This document shows, one piece after another, positions 20,351 to 31,310 of a DNA stretch of 64,000 nt; positions within the stretch are counted from its first letter, which is position 1; the number at the start of each line of letters is the position of its first letter. Source of the DNA: Seiridium cupressi (Eukaryota > Ascomycota > Sordariomycetes > Amphisphaeriales > Sporocadaceae); assembly GCA_036674765.1 (NCBI GenBank), contig JARVKI010000068.1:62001-126000 (forward strand), written 5' to 3'. The translations under genes and the position numbers were made by a program. The notes below the pieces were generated by a model. It had not been told where the DNA came from and searched no databases. It was given only the letters and a program-made list of their open reading frames with translations.

Positions 20351-22083
20351 ATGCAGCAGCCTCTCACACCGGCCTTTGTTGCCTCAGCACTCCTGGCTAC
20401 TCCCGCGGCGGCGGGCTGCAATAACAGCACGGCATCGATATCTTGTGTAAGCCGCACAGATCTCAACAACCACAACTCAATTCATACCCTCGCACGCCGC
20501 TAATATCTGACAGTGCGCGGCTCTCACAAGTGCTGGGATCTCCGTATTGTACCCAGACAATGAGCTGTATGAGAACCGCACAGAATCATACTGGTCCATC
20601 ACGTCTCAGTTGACACCGTGGTGTATCGTAAGTTGTCTTCTTTCCTTAGAGGGCTTAGAGATGCCGGGCTGATTGATAGCTTATAGGCCCAACCTGCGTC
20701 TACTGAGCAGGTGGCTACAGCGGTGACGACTTTAGTCGAGGGTACGTCATGCCAGTTCGCAGTGCGGAGTGGGGGGCATTTCATCTGGCCCGCGAATAAT
20801 AGTAAGCATGGCAGTTCTGCTCAGATATCATGGCCACTAACTCAAGTAGTCGAGGAGGGCGTTACGATCGATCTCGGTTTGATGAATGCTACCACATATG
20901 ATGAGAGCACGCAGGTTGCTTCCATATACCCCGGGTCCAGATGGAGAGGAGTCTACGAGACCTTGGACCCTCACAATGTGACAGTTGCCGGTGGTCGAGC
21001 CGCTTCTGTTGGTGTTGCTGGGTTTTTGACGGGTGGCGGTAACTCTTTCTACTCAGCCCGCAAGGGCTTTGCGTGCGACAATGTCGTCAATTTCGAGGTG
21101 GTCCTGGCTAGTGGGTGAGTGGGCTGCAGAATTCTCTTCATGGTGACTATCTAACGAGGTCGGTATAGTGCAATTGTCAATGCCAATGCCACTGACAACT
21201 CGGACTTGTTTCAAGCTTTGAAAGGAGGACAATCTAATTTTGGTATTGTCACGCGGTTCGACATGCAGGCTTTCGATGCCCCTATTCTGTGGGGTGGCGC
21301 GGTACAGTACAACAAGACCGCTGGGCCGCAACATATCGATGTGTATGTTGACTGGACCAACAACGTTCAGAATGACGTGAATGGCTCAGCTATCGTTTTC
21401 TGGTCCTACCAGCCTGCTCTCCAGGACATCATAATCATCGCTGCTTATGAAGACACTGGCGGCAACGTCGAGCCTGCGGCTTTCGGCAAATTCTTGGCGA
21501 TCCCAGGCAACCCGTCAAGCACCATGAGGGTTGCCAGTCATCTCGACCTTGCCACGAGCTGGAGCAGCCGACTGGGTATCGCGATATCTGGTGGACGGGC
21601 ACCATAAAAAACGACAAACGCGTGTATGAGAAGATCATTGAGTTACACGAGGAACTCTGCGATTTCATGGCGGCGCAGTCCCCAGATGGCGACTTCGTGA
21701 CTCAAGCTATGTTCCAGTCGATCCCGACCATCTTCTCTCAGCGCAGCGTCGAGAACGGAGGCAACGTACTCGGACTTGATCGCGAGAACGAGAACGTAGT
21801 CATGCTTCTTTATACACTGGCAGTCAATGGTTTGGAACAGGAAGCCATAGCACAGGAACAAATGCGCAAGTTTGGCGACGCGACCATGGAGTATGCCGCC
21901 AGCATGGATGCTGCCGCCGACTGGAAGTATATCAATTATGCCTATGAACAGCAGGACCCACTGGGGAGTTATGGTGCCGAAAACGTTGCAAAGGTTCAGG
22001 CGGCGGCACTCAAATATGACCCGTCAGGCATTTTCCAAACTCGTGCTCCCGGCGGTTTTAAGATCACTCGATCCATTGGTTGA
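20351..22083 (+). pseudogene. FAD-linked oxidoreductase, BBE-like, with one frameshift
   Basis: This gene encodes a secreted flavin oxidase of the FAD_binding_4/berberine-bridge family, which oxidises sugars or secondary metabolites. Exons 20351-20446, 20514-20627, 20687-20801, 20850-21114 and 21169 to the stop join in phase. The signal peptide is MQQPLTPAFVASALLATPAAAG. FAD-binding landmarks are AVRSGGH (the His expected to bind FAD), the GLMNATTYDE strand, PGSRWRGVYE, VAGFLTGGGNSFYSARKGFACDN and GGQSNFGIVTRFD. The BBE tail ends with a YDPSGIFQTRAPGGFK-type motif. At about 21550 the frame breaks: the conserved tail (EQPTGYRDIWWTGTIKNDK) continues in the next frame, which one missing base explains. 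No intron can bridge this. If the base is truly absent the enzyme lacks its C-terminal domain. If it is a read error the gene is intact. The neighbour downstream is an unrecognised gene on the same strand. Confidence 0.82.
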
Positions 22084-22436
22084 TCAGAGTAGTTTACTAT
22101 GAGATAGTGATTGGAAAAGCATCCGCACCAACCGAGGCTGTTATTAAATTCTCGTCCCCGGTCGAGTCGAAAACAAAATATCATTGTTTCAAGCCTACGA
22201 CCCTTAAACGTCCTTCTAAGTGACCAGATCCACGGCTCACCGAATGACGTTATAAATGTACGATCCAGGCGTGTAATAGCGCCGGGAGATCCCGCCCCTA
22301 AATCACGGGGCTGCAAAGCGCTAAAAGCACTGCGTCGATTGCTGCTCCACGAATTAAGGTTCCACGTTCCATCCCTTTCAAGCGTTTGACTGACCTGAGT
22401 TACCTAGTATAATCTAGCTGGATATTATCAGAGGAA
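22084..22436. other. Short intergenic gap between co-oriented genes
   Basis: About 350 bp separate the FAD oxidase from the next plus-strand gene. No feature is seen. Confidence 0.5.
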
Positions 22437-24056
22437 ATGAGTTGGGGATTGGAGATATTGGGAAATCTCTCGATCTCGCTAATCGGCCTAGCCAACAATG
22501 TGAGCCTGCATGGATACGAAGGCCTCTTCACACCGATGTCTCTGTCTTCTTGGCGCGTAACGCCGGACAACCCTGTTCGGTACAGGAACAGTCTGGACGT
22601 GGAGAGATGTGCTGCGCTTCACAACGAGATTCTGTGGCATGGGTGGAATGCACCGGGCGGCAAGGCTGAAGACTTTCCTGGTGTGAACTGGTTTGAATTT
22701 CATGGAAATGCCGCACAGGACGCGCGTGCCCGGCTATCGTCACCGCTCGCTGCCTTTCTCGATCAGGCGCTTACTATCAATGGGACGCGACATTCGTTCT
22801 TCTACCATGTTGAAGACTTGAAATGGCCTGCCGTATTATGGGAGAACCATGAGGAGTTCCAGGACCCGGGCGAGCGCGACCGGTTTCTCACCTTGTACGA
22901 TGGGCATTCGCTGGCGTCACATCCAGACGGTCTCGTGTGAGTCGAATTATCTAGACCGGGGATCAACGGGCGACTGACAGAGGCTTTCAGCTATGATCAA
23001 GTAAACCATAAGGCAATTATGCAAACGTCAATCTTCGACTCAGATGTTACACAGAATGGACGCCAGACATGGCTGTCCCTAGAAGAAATTCTGACTGCAT
23101 GGCTGGATATGATTGATGCTGGTAAAGTGCAGGCCGTCACCGAAGATATTCACCCAACAAACGCGAAGTTCGATCCCTGGATTCTCCTTCCCTATAGCAC
23201 AAAACAATTGAATGACACCCTGACGGCCTTCAATCGGCTCGCCGACGCCATCGAATCTCGAATGCCCGATTTGCAAGATGGGTCGGTATCCCAGCAACAA
23301 GTTGCAGCCGGAGACCTGGACGGATTTCTTCTGTCGCACGACGATGTTGCGGCAGCCGATATTCCAGGAGGGTTTGCTCATTCCTTTCTGACAAAAGCAC
23401 GGCGTCCCAAGTTCCGCTATATTGCGCCTGGCTTGTCGCTCCCCACACCGGACTCCATCAAATCACAGCCCTTTTCTTCCGTCAAAGGCCACAACGTGCC
23501 TACTACTGACTGGGATGACGACCCAGGATTCCCAGAAAGGATCTACCCAATCCTTATTTTCTCGTCAGCTAAAAAGTACGAAACATGGCGAGACCCTATC
23601 CCAAATCCTGACTTTGTTGCCAACCACCCTCCATTCCATTGGCCGTACAGTCAATTAGATTCGTTCTCGGCGGGGCTTTACTTCTCCTCCATCCGCCGTG
23701 GCTACAGCTACGAGTTCGAAGACGCGGTGAAGTTGATAGTGCCCTATCCAATCGGAGGTTTTGGGTACGCGAGGACAGCAGATGGGGCCCGCTTTGGCGA
23801 GAATAGAGCGGAGAAAGGGCTCGAAGGCTTTGTGGTAGGAGGGGGTACTTTTTCAGATTTGTTTCAGCTAGGCTACAACTCATTCGGGGAGATGCACGGC
23901 GTGCAGCTGGAGAAGGTTCTGAACGCTTGGCGAGAACTGGTGGAGAGCGGCGAGTGGGCGATTGGGAAGGATGGTGTGGAGGAATCAATACAGAAGTGGA
24001 TGGACGCGGATACGGCGAGGAAGTGGAGCAAGTATACTGTACCAATGAGCTGGTAA
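22437..24056 (+). CDS. Uncharacterised 521-residue protein
   Basis: Two exons (22437-22936 and 22991-24056) join across a 54-bp intron (GTGAGT...TTTCAG) to give 521 residues. I do not recognise a family. The N-terminus (GLEILGNLSISLIGLANNVSL) is mildly hydrophobic but not a clean signal peptide. Tryptophans are frequent: LWHGWNAPGG, VNWFEFHG, DLKWPAVLWENHEEF, HPPFHWPYSQLD. The C-terminal half carries YPILIFSSAKKYETW and a glycine-rich stretch before FGEMHGVQL. Two NGT sequences could be glycosylated if it were secreted. Codon use and the clean intron support a functional protein. It lies 350 bp downstream of, and on the same strand as, the FAD oxidase, so the two could be co-regulated. Its 3' end comes within about 120 bp of the GH7 relic on the other strand. 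Confidence 0.78.
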
Positions 24057-24178
24057 TATATTCATTTTATGAAAGTACAAATGCACTGGTCAAAGCTATA
24101 CAGCCAGCAATCATTGACTTCCGAGAGCTTCCATGCTCTACAAAGTTCAGGTTCGGTGGGCGTCTGAGAATACCCTTC

Positions 24179-25335
24179 TTAAATCTTGACCGTCGCACCG
24201 ATAGGTCCAAAGCGGATGTTGGACCAAACAACCTGACTATACTCGGTCAACTCACTTCTATTAGCCTTTCGGAGGTGAGGAACGCTTACGCATTAGGAAT
24301 ATTAGCCTCAACGTCGGGCGGAACACCAGAGCTCTGGGCACAGTCACCCCGGGCAGCACCTGGGGAGCCTTCCCTTCTCAGGTGGGTAAGTCGAGTCAAG
24401 CCAAAGCATGTTGGCATAGGGGTGGCATGGATTTAGCTCTCTTCAAATGGGTGTACACAGAAAGACTCACATCGTCCCAGATAGACATGACAAGGACCAT
24501 GGGCACCTGAAGGGCCTTGTTGAGCTGTGGGAAACGGTCAACTTCGGAAAACCGGTCTTTGTCGCCGAACACTTTGAACTGGTTCGTGCAAAAGTAGGGA
24601 GTTATGGCGCTACTATCGGGCAGACCGTCGTATGTTGGCGCTGGGATCTCAATCTTCTTGCCGTATTGGTCGAAGAATTGAGTCAATTTGTTCTCTTGGA
24701 TCTGCGTGATGACGCTGTGAACAGATATAAGTACTCTGCTTCGTCACTGATCTCACAGGCGTCGCTTACGTAAATTTTTTGCTGGTATTTACGGTCTTGC
24801 CTTTACCATAGAAGTCCGACACACCCATGCGGTAGGGGTTATATTCGCATCCGTTGGCGTCACATTTGCCGGCAAAGCGATACTTGGAGTAGGTTCTACC
24901 GCAGTTGCTTGTTTCGCAAACGTGGTACGTGTTCTCGGTGCATGGTTGGGGAGTCAAAGCAAAGGAGTGAGAGTTTGACTCGCTATCAAGTGGTCAGTAA
25001 CGGTTGTAGGGAGACGTGGAATGACGCTCGATCGTACCAGACATCGATCTCAGCACAACAGGCACCCAGGGGCCCTACACCGGCGTTTTTATCGTTTTTG
25101 GAAGGCACTCAGCCCTCGGCGTTTGCCTAGATATTGTCGACAACCTTTGTACACCAGTGCCGTGGAGCCAGCGCCAGTCAGAATCGATGACGACCTCGGC
25201 GTTCTGGCTGGTGCAGCTGCCGCCACTAGCACATTTGCTCCAGGAGGACTTGGGATGCTTCTCAGTCGTTTGAGTGCCGACTCGCTGAGCGCTTGCGAGG
25301 CTTGATAGGCCTGCTAGGATGAGGAGGGACAACAT
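24179..25335 (-). pseudogene. GH7 cellobiohydrolase pseudogene
   Basis: The sequence is a relic of a family GH7 reducing-end cellobiohydrolase (cellulose hydrolysis, secreted). The signal MLSLLILAGLSSLASA and mature start QRVGTQTTEKHPKSSWSKC are well kept, as far as VVIDSDWRWLHGTG. The catalytic motif survives at about 25055 as CCAEIDV, with the acid/base Glu after an intron (ESNSHSFALTPQPC). CDANGCEYNPYRMG and PMVLVMSIWDD follow, then LWLDSTYPPEK and a terminal WSNIRFGPIGATVKI. Damage is extensive. About 140-150 codons between WRWLHG and the catalytic region are missing. The segment before CCAEIDV reads ANAEG and VPSKNDKNAGVG with in-frame TAG and TGA where Gln/Glu and Trp are expected. After YPPEK one extra base shifts the frame. 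The intron before HPYANMLW lacks a clean AG. A linker and cellulose-binding module are absent. Confidence 0.88.
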
Positions 25336-26775
25336 TGTAACAGGATCGGAATCGGATGACTAGTAGTGACGAAGAAGTCTGGTTAGAATTACACTTGACG
25401 ATGTGAAGACATTCAGCGTAATATGTAAGACTCAAGTGCCAGATAAATCCAGGATCAACAAAGAGTCCCTCGATGCCTATCTGCCGCCGGAGTCAGGCAC
25501 TCCTATATTTCCTGTCTTGTCCATTTCAAACTATGTCATGAGCCGCTCCAGACAACTATGGTACCACTACAAATTTGAGTGACATCAGATCTGCCGCGAC
25601 CTTTACGAAATTGAGACCCCAATCGGTTGATTGACATCTCGGTTATAACGTAGATCTCTTCGTTAGCACGAGGTAGTCTTGATTCGAGACTACATGAGGT
25701 TGTCCGTAACTATATGGGTATCTTGAGCCAAGAAGATTATGCTGATAGAAAGCTTCCAATGAAACGTGACATACTGGTTCAAGGTTCAGGAGTATCCCAT
25801 CCTATGCAAGAGCTTAAAATGGCAATATTGGTTTGTAAAATTTGATCCTTTCGGGACTCTTGCCATTTTTTCTAAGCTTGGTGTCCTTGAAAGGTGACAA
25901 TACTTAATCTAACCCTTGACATTCAAGCGATTGGGACTACCACTTGTATCAGCATCCGAAGCTCGAAAGCGCACAGCGAGGGTGCCGAGTTGGTCGGAAA
26001 TTAGTATTATTCCAGTAGATACATCGCTTCCTGGGCGCATTATTGGTGTAGTTGCCAAACACTGACTAGCCCGCACATATTTAGCCGCCTCCCAGTATTA
26101 CACGACCAAATGCTATACAGCCAGCCTTGGGTTCCACTTTGCGGAGACAAAAGCGCCGGCAGCAAACTCTGGTTAATCTAGTCTTGGGAATCTACTAATG
26201 TCGAAACGGGACCCGCGATCTAAGCGACTCGTGCTGATCTCGGGCTCGAGTGGAGACACGCCGGGGCCGTCTCCGTGAAATGTCTGAGATCTTTTGGTCT
26301 CGTTTACTGTCGGCATACGAGAGGATTACCGCGAACAACATCAGAACAAACTAGACTATAGCTTGCAGCTTGCGATGTTCTATGGCCATCGGAGAAGAGC
26401 AAACAAAGAAGGCCATCGCGGTCTCACAATGACATTCGTTGCTATGAATCTTGGCAGATGCCGGTGGTGACGCCAAGGTGTGGGGTGCTGGGACATGTCA
26501 CCTAGCTAATTATACTACCCCAGACTTCGTCGGCTTTGCCGGGTTATAATCAAGAACTGCAATTGGCATCCAAGAATAAGTCGCCTCAGGGTTGGCAATT
26601 TGGGAGGCTGCGAGAGGCGCGGGATTCTTAGCTGGCGAATGGTAACCTCCTCTAATATTGCAGAATCGACCCAGAGACGTATGAGGAGTTGATGATGATC
26701 TAAACTGTGGGTGTACTTAATGTTCATTAAAACTAATTTAACGATAGCCGTTGTCGGATCCCCGATTGGACACAC
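25336..26775. other. Intergenic 1.4 kb, no gene seen
   Basis: AT-leaning sequence upstream of the GH7 relic and downstream of the PhyH-like gene. A short minus-strand frame at 26515-26775 has no family resemblance. Confidence 0.5.
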
Positions 26776-27978
26776 TCAAGAGCCGGAGTCGATTCTCAGC
26801 TGTTCCAGCCCATCCACTATCTTTTCTGTATTCCAGTCCCCTCTTAAACCCTCCCATAATAGGTCAACCTCACTTGTTGGTGCCATCCCATCCGGACCCG
26901 GAGGTCTTTGATCCAAGTTGGAAGGAAATGGGTATCCCTCTCCCAGCGCACTGACACATGCCTCTATGCCTTCACCGTGACCTTCCCTTTTCGCAAGTCC
27001 CTTCAGCTCCTCCCAACAACTGCGGACCATCTTCAATTTGCTGACGCTTTCCATTGGCTTGCCAAAGGCACTGCTAATCTGGAGAAGATTGACACTTCGT
27101 TCAACTGTCTTGGTGTTGTTCTCCCCCGCTGCGTGTAGCAGAGCTGGATTGAAGAAAACGGCATCGCCTACTTCCATGGCTAAGCTCACCCAATTTTCAT
27201 TGAAGAACTGTGTGAACTCAGGCAGACGCCAAGCCATGTATCCTTCAGGAAGCAGCTGAGAGAACGGCAATAGTCGTGTCGGTCCGCTATCTAACGGCAC
27301 GTCTGAGTGTGCAATGCCACCTTGAAGTGTAAGATACTGGCTCGCAACCTGTATGGTACGCGGGAAGCGAGCACATGATTTAGCTGTTTGGAACCCTAGG
27401 TGATAATCCCTATGTGCCGACTGAGGCTTCCCGCCCGGTCTGACGGTATTCAACTGAGCGGTGATCTGGTAAGAAGGGCCTAGCCAAGCTTCGCTCATCC
27501 TGGCTAGCCATGGGTTCGAATAGTAACGAACGAAGCTGGAAGGGTGGGCTTCGGCGTGCTTCTGAAAGGAATTCCATATCCGCGAATTCGAGCCAGCTGC
27601 CGCGAAGTGGTCCCCCTTCGATGACTGTGCCTCACTCTCAATGATTCGACCAAACACAGTGTTAGACTCTTCTATGGCAGCATGATCCATAAGAAAGTTC
27701 TTGAGAACTACAACGCCAGGGCCGGTATTGAGCGCACGATACCATTCGTCTTGGAGGTTGGTCACAACGTCCGTGTCCGATGCCGAAGTTGTGGACAGGT
27801 CGTATACCGGAATGTTTGACTTGATAAATTTGGCCCGTGTGTAGTCTTGCTGTTCGGCCTTCTGCCGACATAGTTGTTCCAAGGCGTTTAGAGACTCGGG
27901 CATTCCGACCGAGATTGTTCGGGCAGCCCCGGCCAAGCTCGGCATCTGGTGGCCCAAGGCGTGTCGTAGTGCTGCCAT
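26776..27978 (-). CDS. Phytanoyl-CoA dioxygenase (PhyH) family oxygenase
   Basis: This intronless gene of 400 residues belongs to the Fe(II)/2-oxoglutarate oxygenases of the PhyH family. The iron triad is visible: His189 and Asp191 in SAHRDYH, and distal His282 in PALLHAAGENNT. Arg294 in VERSVNLLQ is in place to bind 2-oxoglutarate. Other family features are GPGVVVLKNFL near the start of the double-stranded beta-helix and GDAVFFNP just before the distal His. Fungal PhyH proteins hydroxylate fatty acids, alkaloids, meroterpenoids or other small molecules, so the substrate is not predictable. The start MAALRHALGHQMP is the first ATG. Its neighbour across a 900-bp divergent region is a D-2-hydroxyacid dehydrogenase, and an NmrA-like reductase follows, which suggests a small oxidative pathway. 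Confidence 0.88.
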   Translation of the reverse strand: MAALRHALGHQMPSLAGAARTISVGMPESLNALEQLCRQKAEQQDYTRAKFIKSNIPVYDLSTTSASDTDVVTNLQDEWYRALNTGPGVVVLKNFLMDHAAIEESNTVFGRIIESEAQSSKGDHFAAAGSNSRIWNSFQKHAEAHPSSFVRYYSNPWLARMSEAWLGPSYQITAQLNTVRPGGKPQSAHRDYHLGFQTAKSCARFPRTIQVASQYLTLQGGIAHSDVPLDSGPTRLLPFSQLLPEGYMAWRLPEFTQFFNENWVSLAMEVGDAVFFNPALLHAAGENNTKTVERSVNLLQISSAFGKPMESVSKLKMVRSCWEELKGLAKREGHGEGIEACVSALGEGYPFPSNLDQRPPGPDGMAPTSEVDLLWEGLRGDWNTEKIVDGLEQLRIDSGS

Positions 27979-28878
27979 TTTCGCATCAACATAGAAGGCG
28001 GACAGATTGACTGAATGAGTTATGAGGAGCTCTGATGACTATCAACTGCATTCTGGCCGCAAACGCCGCCTTTAAATTCTCGAGAGGCGTACTCGACACA
28101 CATTGTCCCCAAAACGAGACCATCGTCATTCCATACTTGGGACCAATGGCCATTAACCCGTAAGGAGCAACCAAGGCAACGTGGCCGGGCAGACAGCACG
28201 TGACTTGAAGGTTAAGCAACATCTATGCCATACGAATTCTCGAAACACTACGCAACGCAAGTGTCGCCGAACACGACCTTCGCGAATTTTGACCGTTTAG
28301 AGATGCCGGTATGGGGAAAAGCGCGCCATCTCCACACGCTAAGAGCGACGGCGGTGGTGACGGGCCTTTAACTTGCCTTAACCTTGCAGCATGCTGCAGG
28401 CGCGGTGGGGTCCACTGCCCTGGTAAGCAACTCCAGGATTTCAAGATTGAGCTCTCCATAAGCTTGTGTTTGGATAGACATGTAAATTTGAACAGTGAAG
28501 GTCAATGAAACAGCGATGGTCTATGTTATGTTTGAGGTTTGCGCTGCACTTCCACTGTGAAGTCCGAAGCTCGTCGGGCTCGCAGGAACGAGCAAGGAAT
28601 GTCGGCATAAGTGGTTCGTGAACGCACTGTTGATCGAACGACAAGCTGCCAACTTACCTATTGCGGTAGGCTGGGGATTCTGGGGGGAGGGCATCCAGCG
28701 CTAGCGATTGCGGCAAAACGCCCCGAACTTGTATCAGGAGCTCCTGGAATAAAAAGCCACAGGCTGCCTGCAGTCATGTAGTCATTGCTCACATGTTTTA
28801 ACAGTCAATTCCTCTCTCAGACCTGCCCGATTTCTCTTCAAACTCATACCTTGCAGCCACCTTGAGAAATATATTATC
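27979..28878. promoter_or_regulatory. Divergent intergenic region, PhyH and 2-HADH genes
   Basis: This 900-bp stretch separates two divergent genes and must hold both promoters. Only short frames are present. No specific operator was recognised by eye. Confidence 0.4.
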
Positions 28879-29969
28879 ATGTCTCGACCCATAGTACTGC
28901 AGCTAGGCAACGACATCCGTTGGAACCATGAACAATATGACGCCTTCAAGTCGAAATTTGAGATCAGGCGGTCCTACAGCATGCCGCGAGAGGAGTTCAA
29001 GCAGGCACTCAAAACCAAGAAGTTTGGTGATTTCTTCGCGATATATCGGCCTTTCTGGAACACAGGCGGCGAGATGGGCAACTGGGACGAAGAGCTCATC
29101 TCATTACTACCCGAGTCCTGTAAGATATATGCAAGTGCCGGTGCTGGCTTCGACTGGGTGGACACAGCTGCTTTAGCAAAACGAGGTAAGTCAACACAGT
29201 CTGCTCCATGGTGTTCGCTTTGAACCAAGGCGACTAATACGGATCAACAGGAGTTATTTACTGCAATGCTGCTGCGGCGTGCACAGAATCCGTGGCGGAT
29301 GCGGCCATCTGGTTGATAATATCCACCTTCAGACTCTTCTCCTGGTCAGCACTGGCGGCTCGTTCTGGCAGTCCGGAGCAGTTCGCGGACGCCAACAAGA
29401 ATCTCGCGGCAGTGACTCGCAACCCCAGCGGATGCAGTCTTGGCATCATCGGCTTCGGAAGGATCGGGCGGCGCATTGCCGAGAAGGCACATGCAGCGAT
29501 GAATATGAAGATCTTGTACAATGACGTTGTCGAGATCCCGTCATCCGTACCAGCCACTTTTTGCAAGGACTTGGACACGTTACTAGCAGAGGCAGATTGC
29601 GTGCTTGTTGCAACGCCCTTCTCCGGCGGTACACTTATCAATGCGGCTTCCCTCAAGAAGATGAAGAAAGGCTCCCGTCTAGTCAACATTGCACGTGGCA
29701 AGCTTGTGGACGAACCCGCATTGGTGGCAGCATTAAAAAGTGAACACCTTTACTCTGCTGGACTGGATGTGCATTTCGATGAGCCAAACGTCAACAAGGA
29801 GCTTATCAGCATGAAAAACGTCGAGGTTCTATCTCACAACGCCGGGGCATCACTAGACTCACATATTGGATTCGAAAAACTCGGCATGGAGAACATCACC
29901 TCTTTCCACGAAACAGGCAAGGCAGTCTCGCCAGTTAATGCTCACTTGATAAAGCAGAGCCGACTCTAA
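28879..29969 (+). CDS. D-isomer-specific 2-hydroxyacid dehydrogenase
   Basis: Two exons (28879-29185, 29251-29969) separated by a 65-bp intron give 341 residues. The enzyme reduces 2-keto acids to D-2-hydroxyacids with NAD(P)H. The Rossmann motif is GIIGFGRIGRRIA. The catalytic Arg is in VNIARGKLVDE, the Glu in GLDVHFDEPNV and the His in LSHNAGASLDSH. The N-terminal catalytic domain has YASAGAGFDWVDTAAL before the exon junction, and VIYCNAAAACTESVADAAIWL resembles the glyoxylate/hydroxypyruvate reductase branch. Length is normal for the family. No targeting sequence or peroxisomal SKL is seen; the protein ends in KQSRL, and SRL is a permissible though unconfirmed PTS1-like tripeptide. The gene is divergent from the PhyH dioxygenase. 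Confidence 0.92.
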
Positions 29970-30230
29970 GGGGCCAAGTTATCATGACTTTTGGAGAGAT
30001 TCCGAGTTGGTATAATGATTTACGGTCCAAAAAAGACAAGGGGAAAAAGGCAGAACAAAATCATGTATACTACCTTGTGATTACTCGAACCTAAATGGGA
30101 AATTAATGCATCACATTGCGGCCTTGGGATGCAATTCCGGAAAGCTTGATTCCTACGCGATGAAGTCCACCTTACTCATCAACGGCAGAACCCGCCTAAC
30201 CATACATTTTCTCGACAAGACCTTCACGAA

Positions 30231-31310
30231 TCAACTATTCCACTCGAGGGTCTGCTCCGTACCATCCAAGATGCCTTTGAATAACTCCCTTATAGTTTTC
30301 CCCTTTGCGTCAGGATACAGCTTTTTGAAGTCTAGATACCCAAAGATCTCAGCAGCTTCAGGATTGTTGTCTCCTCGGACACCCCACGAATACATGTATT
30401 GGTAGAGTGCAAGGACCAACCTGGCATTATCGCGTTTCGCCTCGTCCTTGTAATCTTCTAGCCCAGCAGCGATAGCCTGCTCCATCTTCTCAGCTGGGAC
30501 ATACTCACGTACGGTGTCCTCGCCGCTCAGTTCGGTCATCAGCTCGGCCACCTGGTTCATGGTGGAAACCTCGGTGTAGGCGAGGACTTTCTTGTTGAGC
30601 GTCCTTGGGTCGGTGATGATTCTGGCGACATAGTTCCCTACATCGCGAAGGTCCGTGAATGCAATAGGTACTGTTCCATCGCCTGGGATGGTCTTCATGT
30701 GCGGGTTGACGAACTTGTCGGTGCGGCCCGATGGTAGAGCAGGTACGATCTGGTTTGACCACCAGCCGACGTCAATAATGGTCCAAGGCATGTGGGCACG
30801 CTGGAGCGCTGCGAGAATCTCTTCTTTCTGGTGGCTGTTTTTAGTATACATCCAAACCTTATCGTTTATCAATGCCAACGTACCTTCTCAGTCAACAACA
30901 TCACTCCCCTCGGAGCGGCAGTCATGAACGAGCTTGGCACAAAGCGCTTGACCCCAGCTTCCTTGGCTGCTTCCATCAATGGAATTTGATCATCCAGGTT
31001 GAGCCAGTAGATGCAGGATACAATGACATCAATCCCCGTCAAGATGTCGACAAGGTCCTTTTTCGGCCCTTTCAAATTCGCAGTTATGACTTTGACCCCG
31101 CGCTCTCTGAAGTCCTTCACCACGGGACTGTCCAGCGAGGACTGGCGCGTCAATGCCGTAACCTCCTGTTCATGGTAATTAGTGAGAGCGGCCTTTGCTA
31201 CGGAACTCGCCACTTACAAACTTGGTTGGCGAGTTCAGGAGACCTTCCACCACGGACTTTCCCGTACGTCCCGTGGGACTCACGACGAACACCTTGATTG
31301 GTGTGGACAT
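30231..31310 (-). CDS. NmrA-like / isoflavone reductase-like NAD(P)-binding protein
   Basis: Three exons (31310-31218, 31165-30884, 30827-30231) give 323 residues of an atypical short-chain dehydrogenase of the NmrA/isoflavone-reductase type. The nucleotide-binding turn is VVSPTGRTGKSVVEGLL, followed by EVTALTRQ. Further on are GIDVIVSCI, AGVKRFVPSSF and MPWTIIDVGWWSNQ, the last typical of the fungal NmrA subgroup. The last acceptor was placed at CCACCAG because it leads directly into KEEILAALQRAH in frame; an earlier AG would break the frame. Such proteins either reduce aromatic or isoflavonoid-like substrates or act as redox-sensing regulators. The active-site Lys of true reductases was not confidently located. 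It is convergent with the 2-hydroxyacid dehydrogenase (262 bp between the stop codons). Confidence 0.88.
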
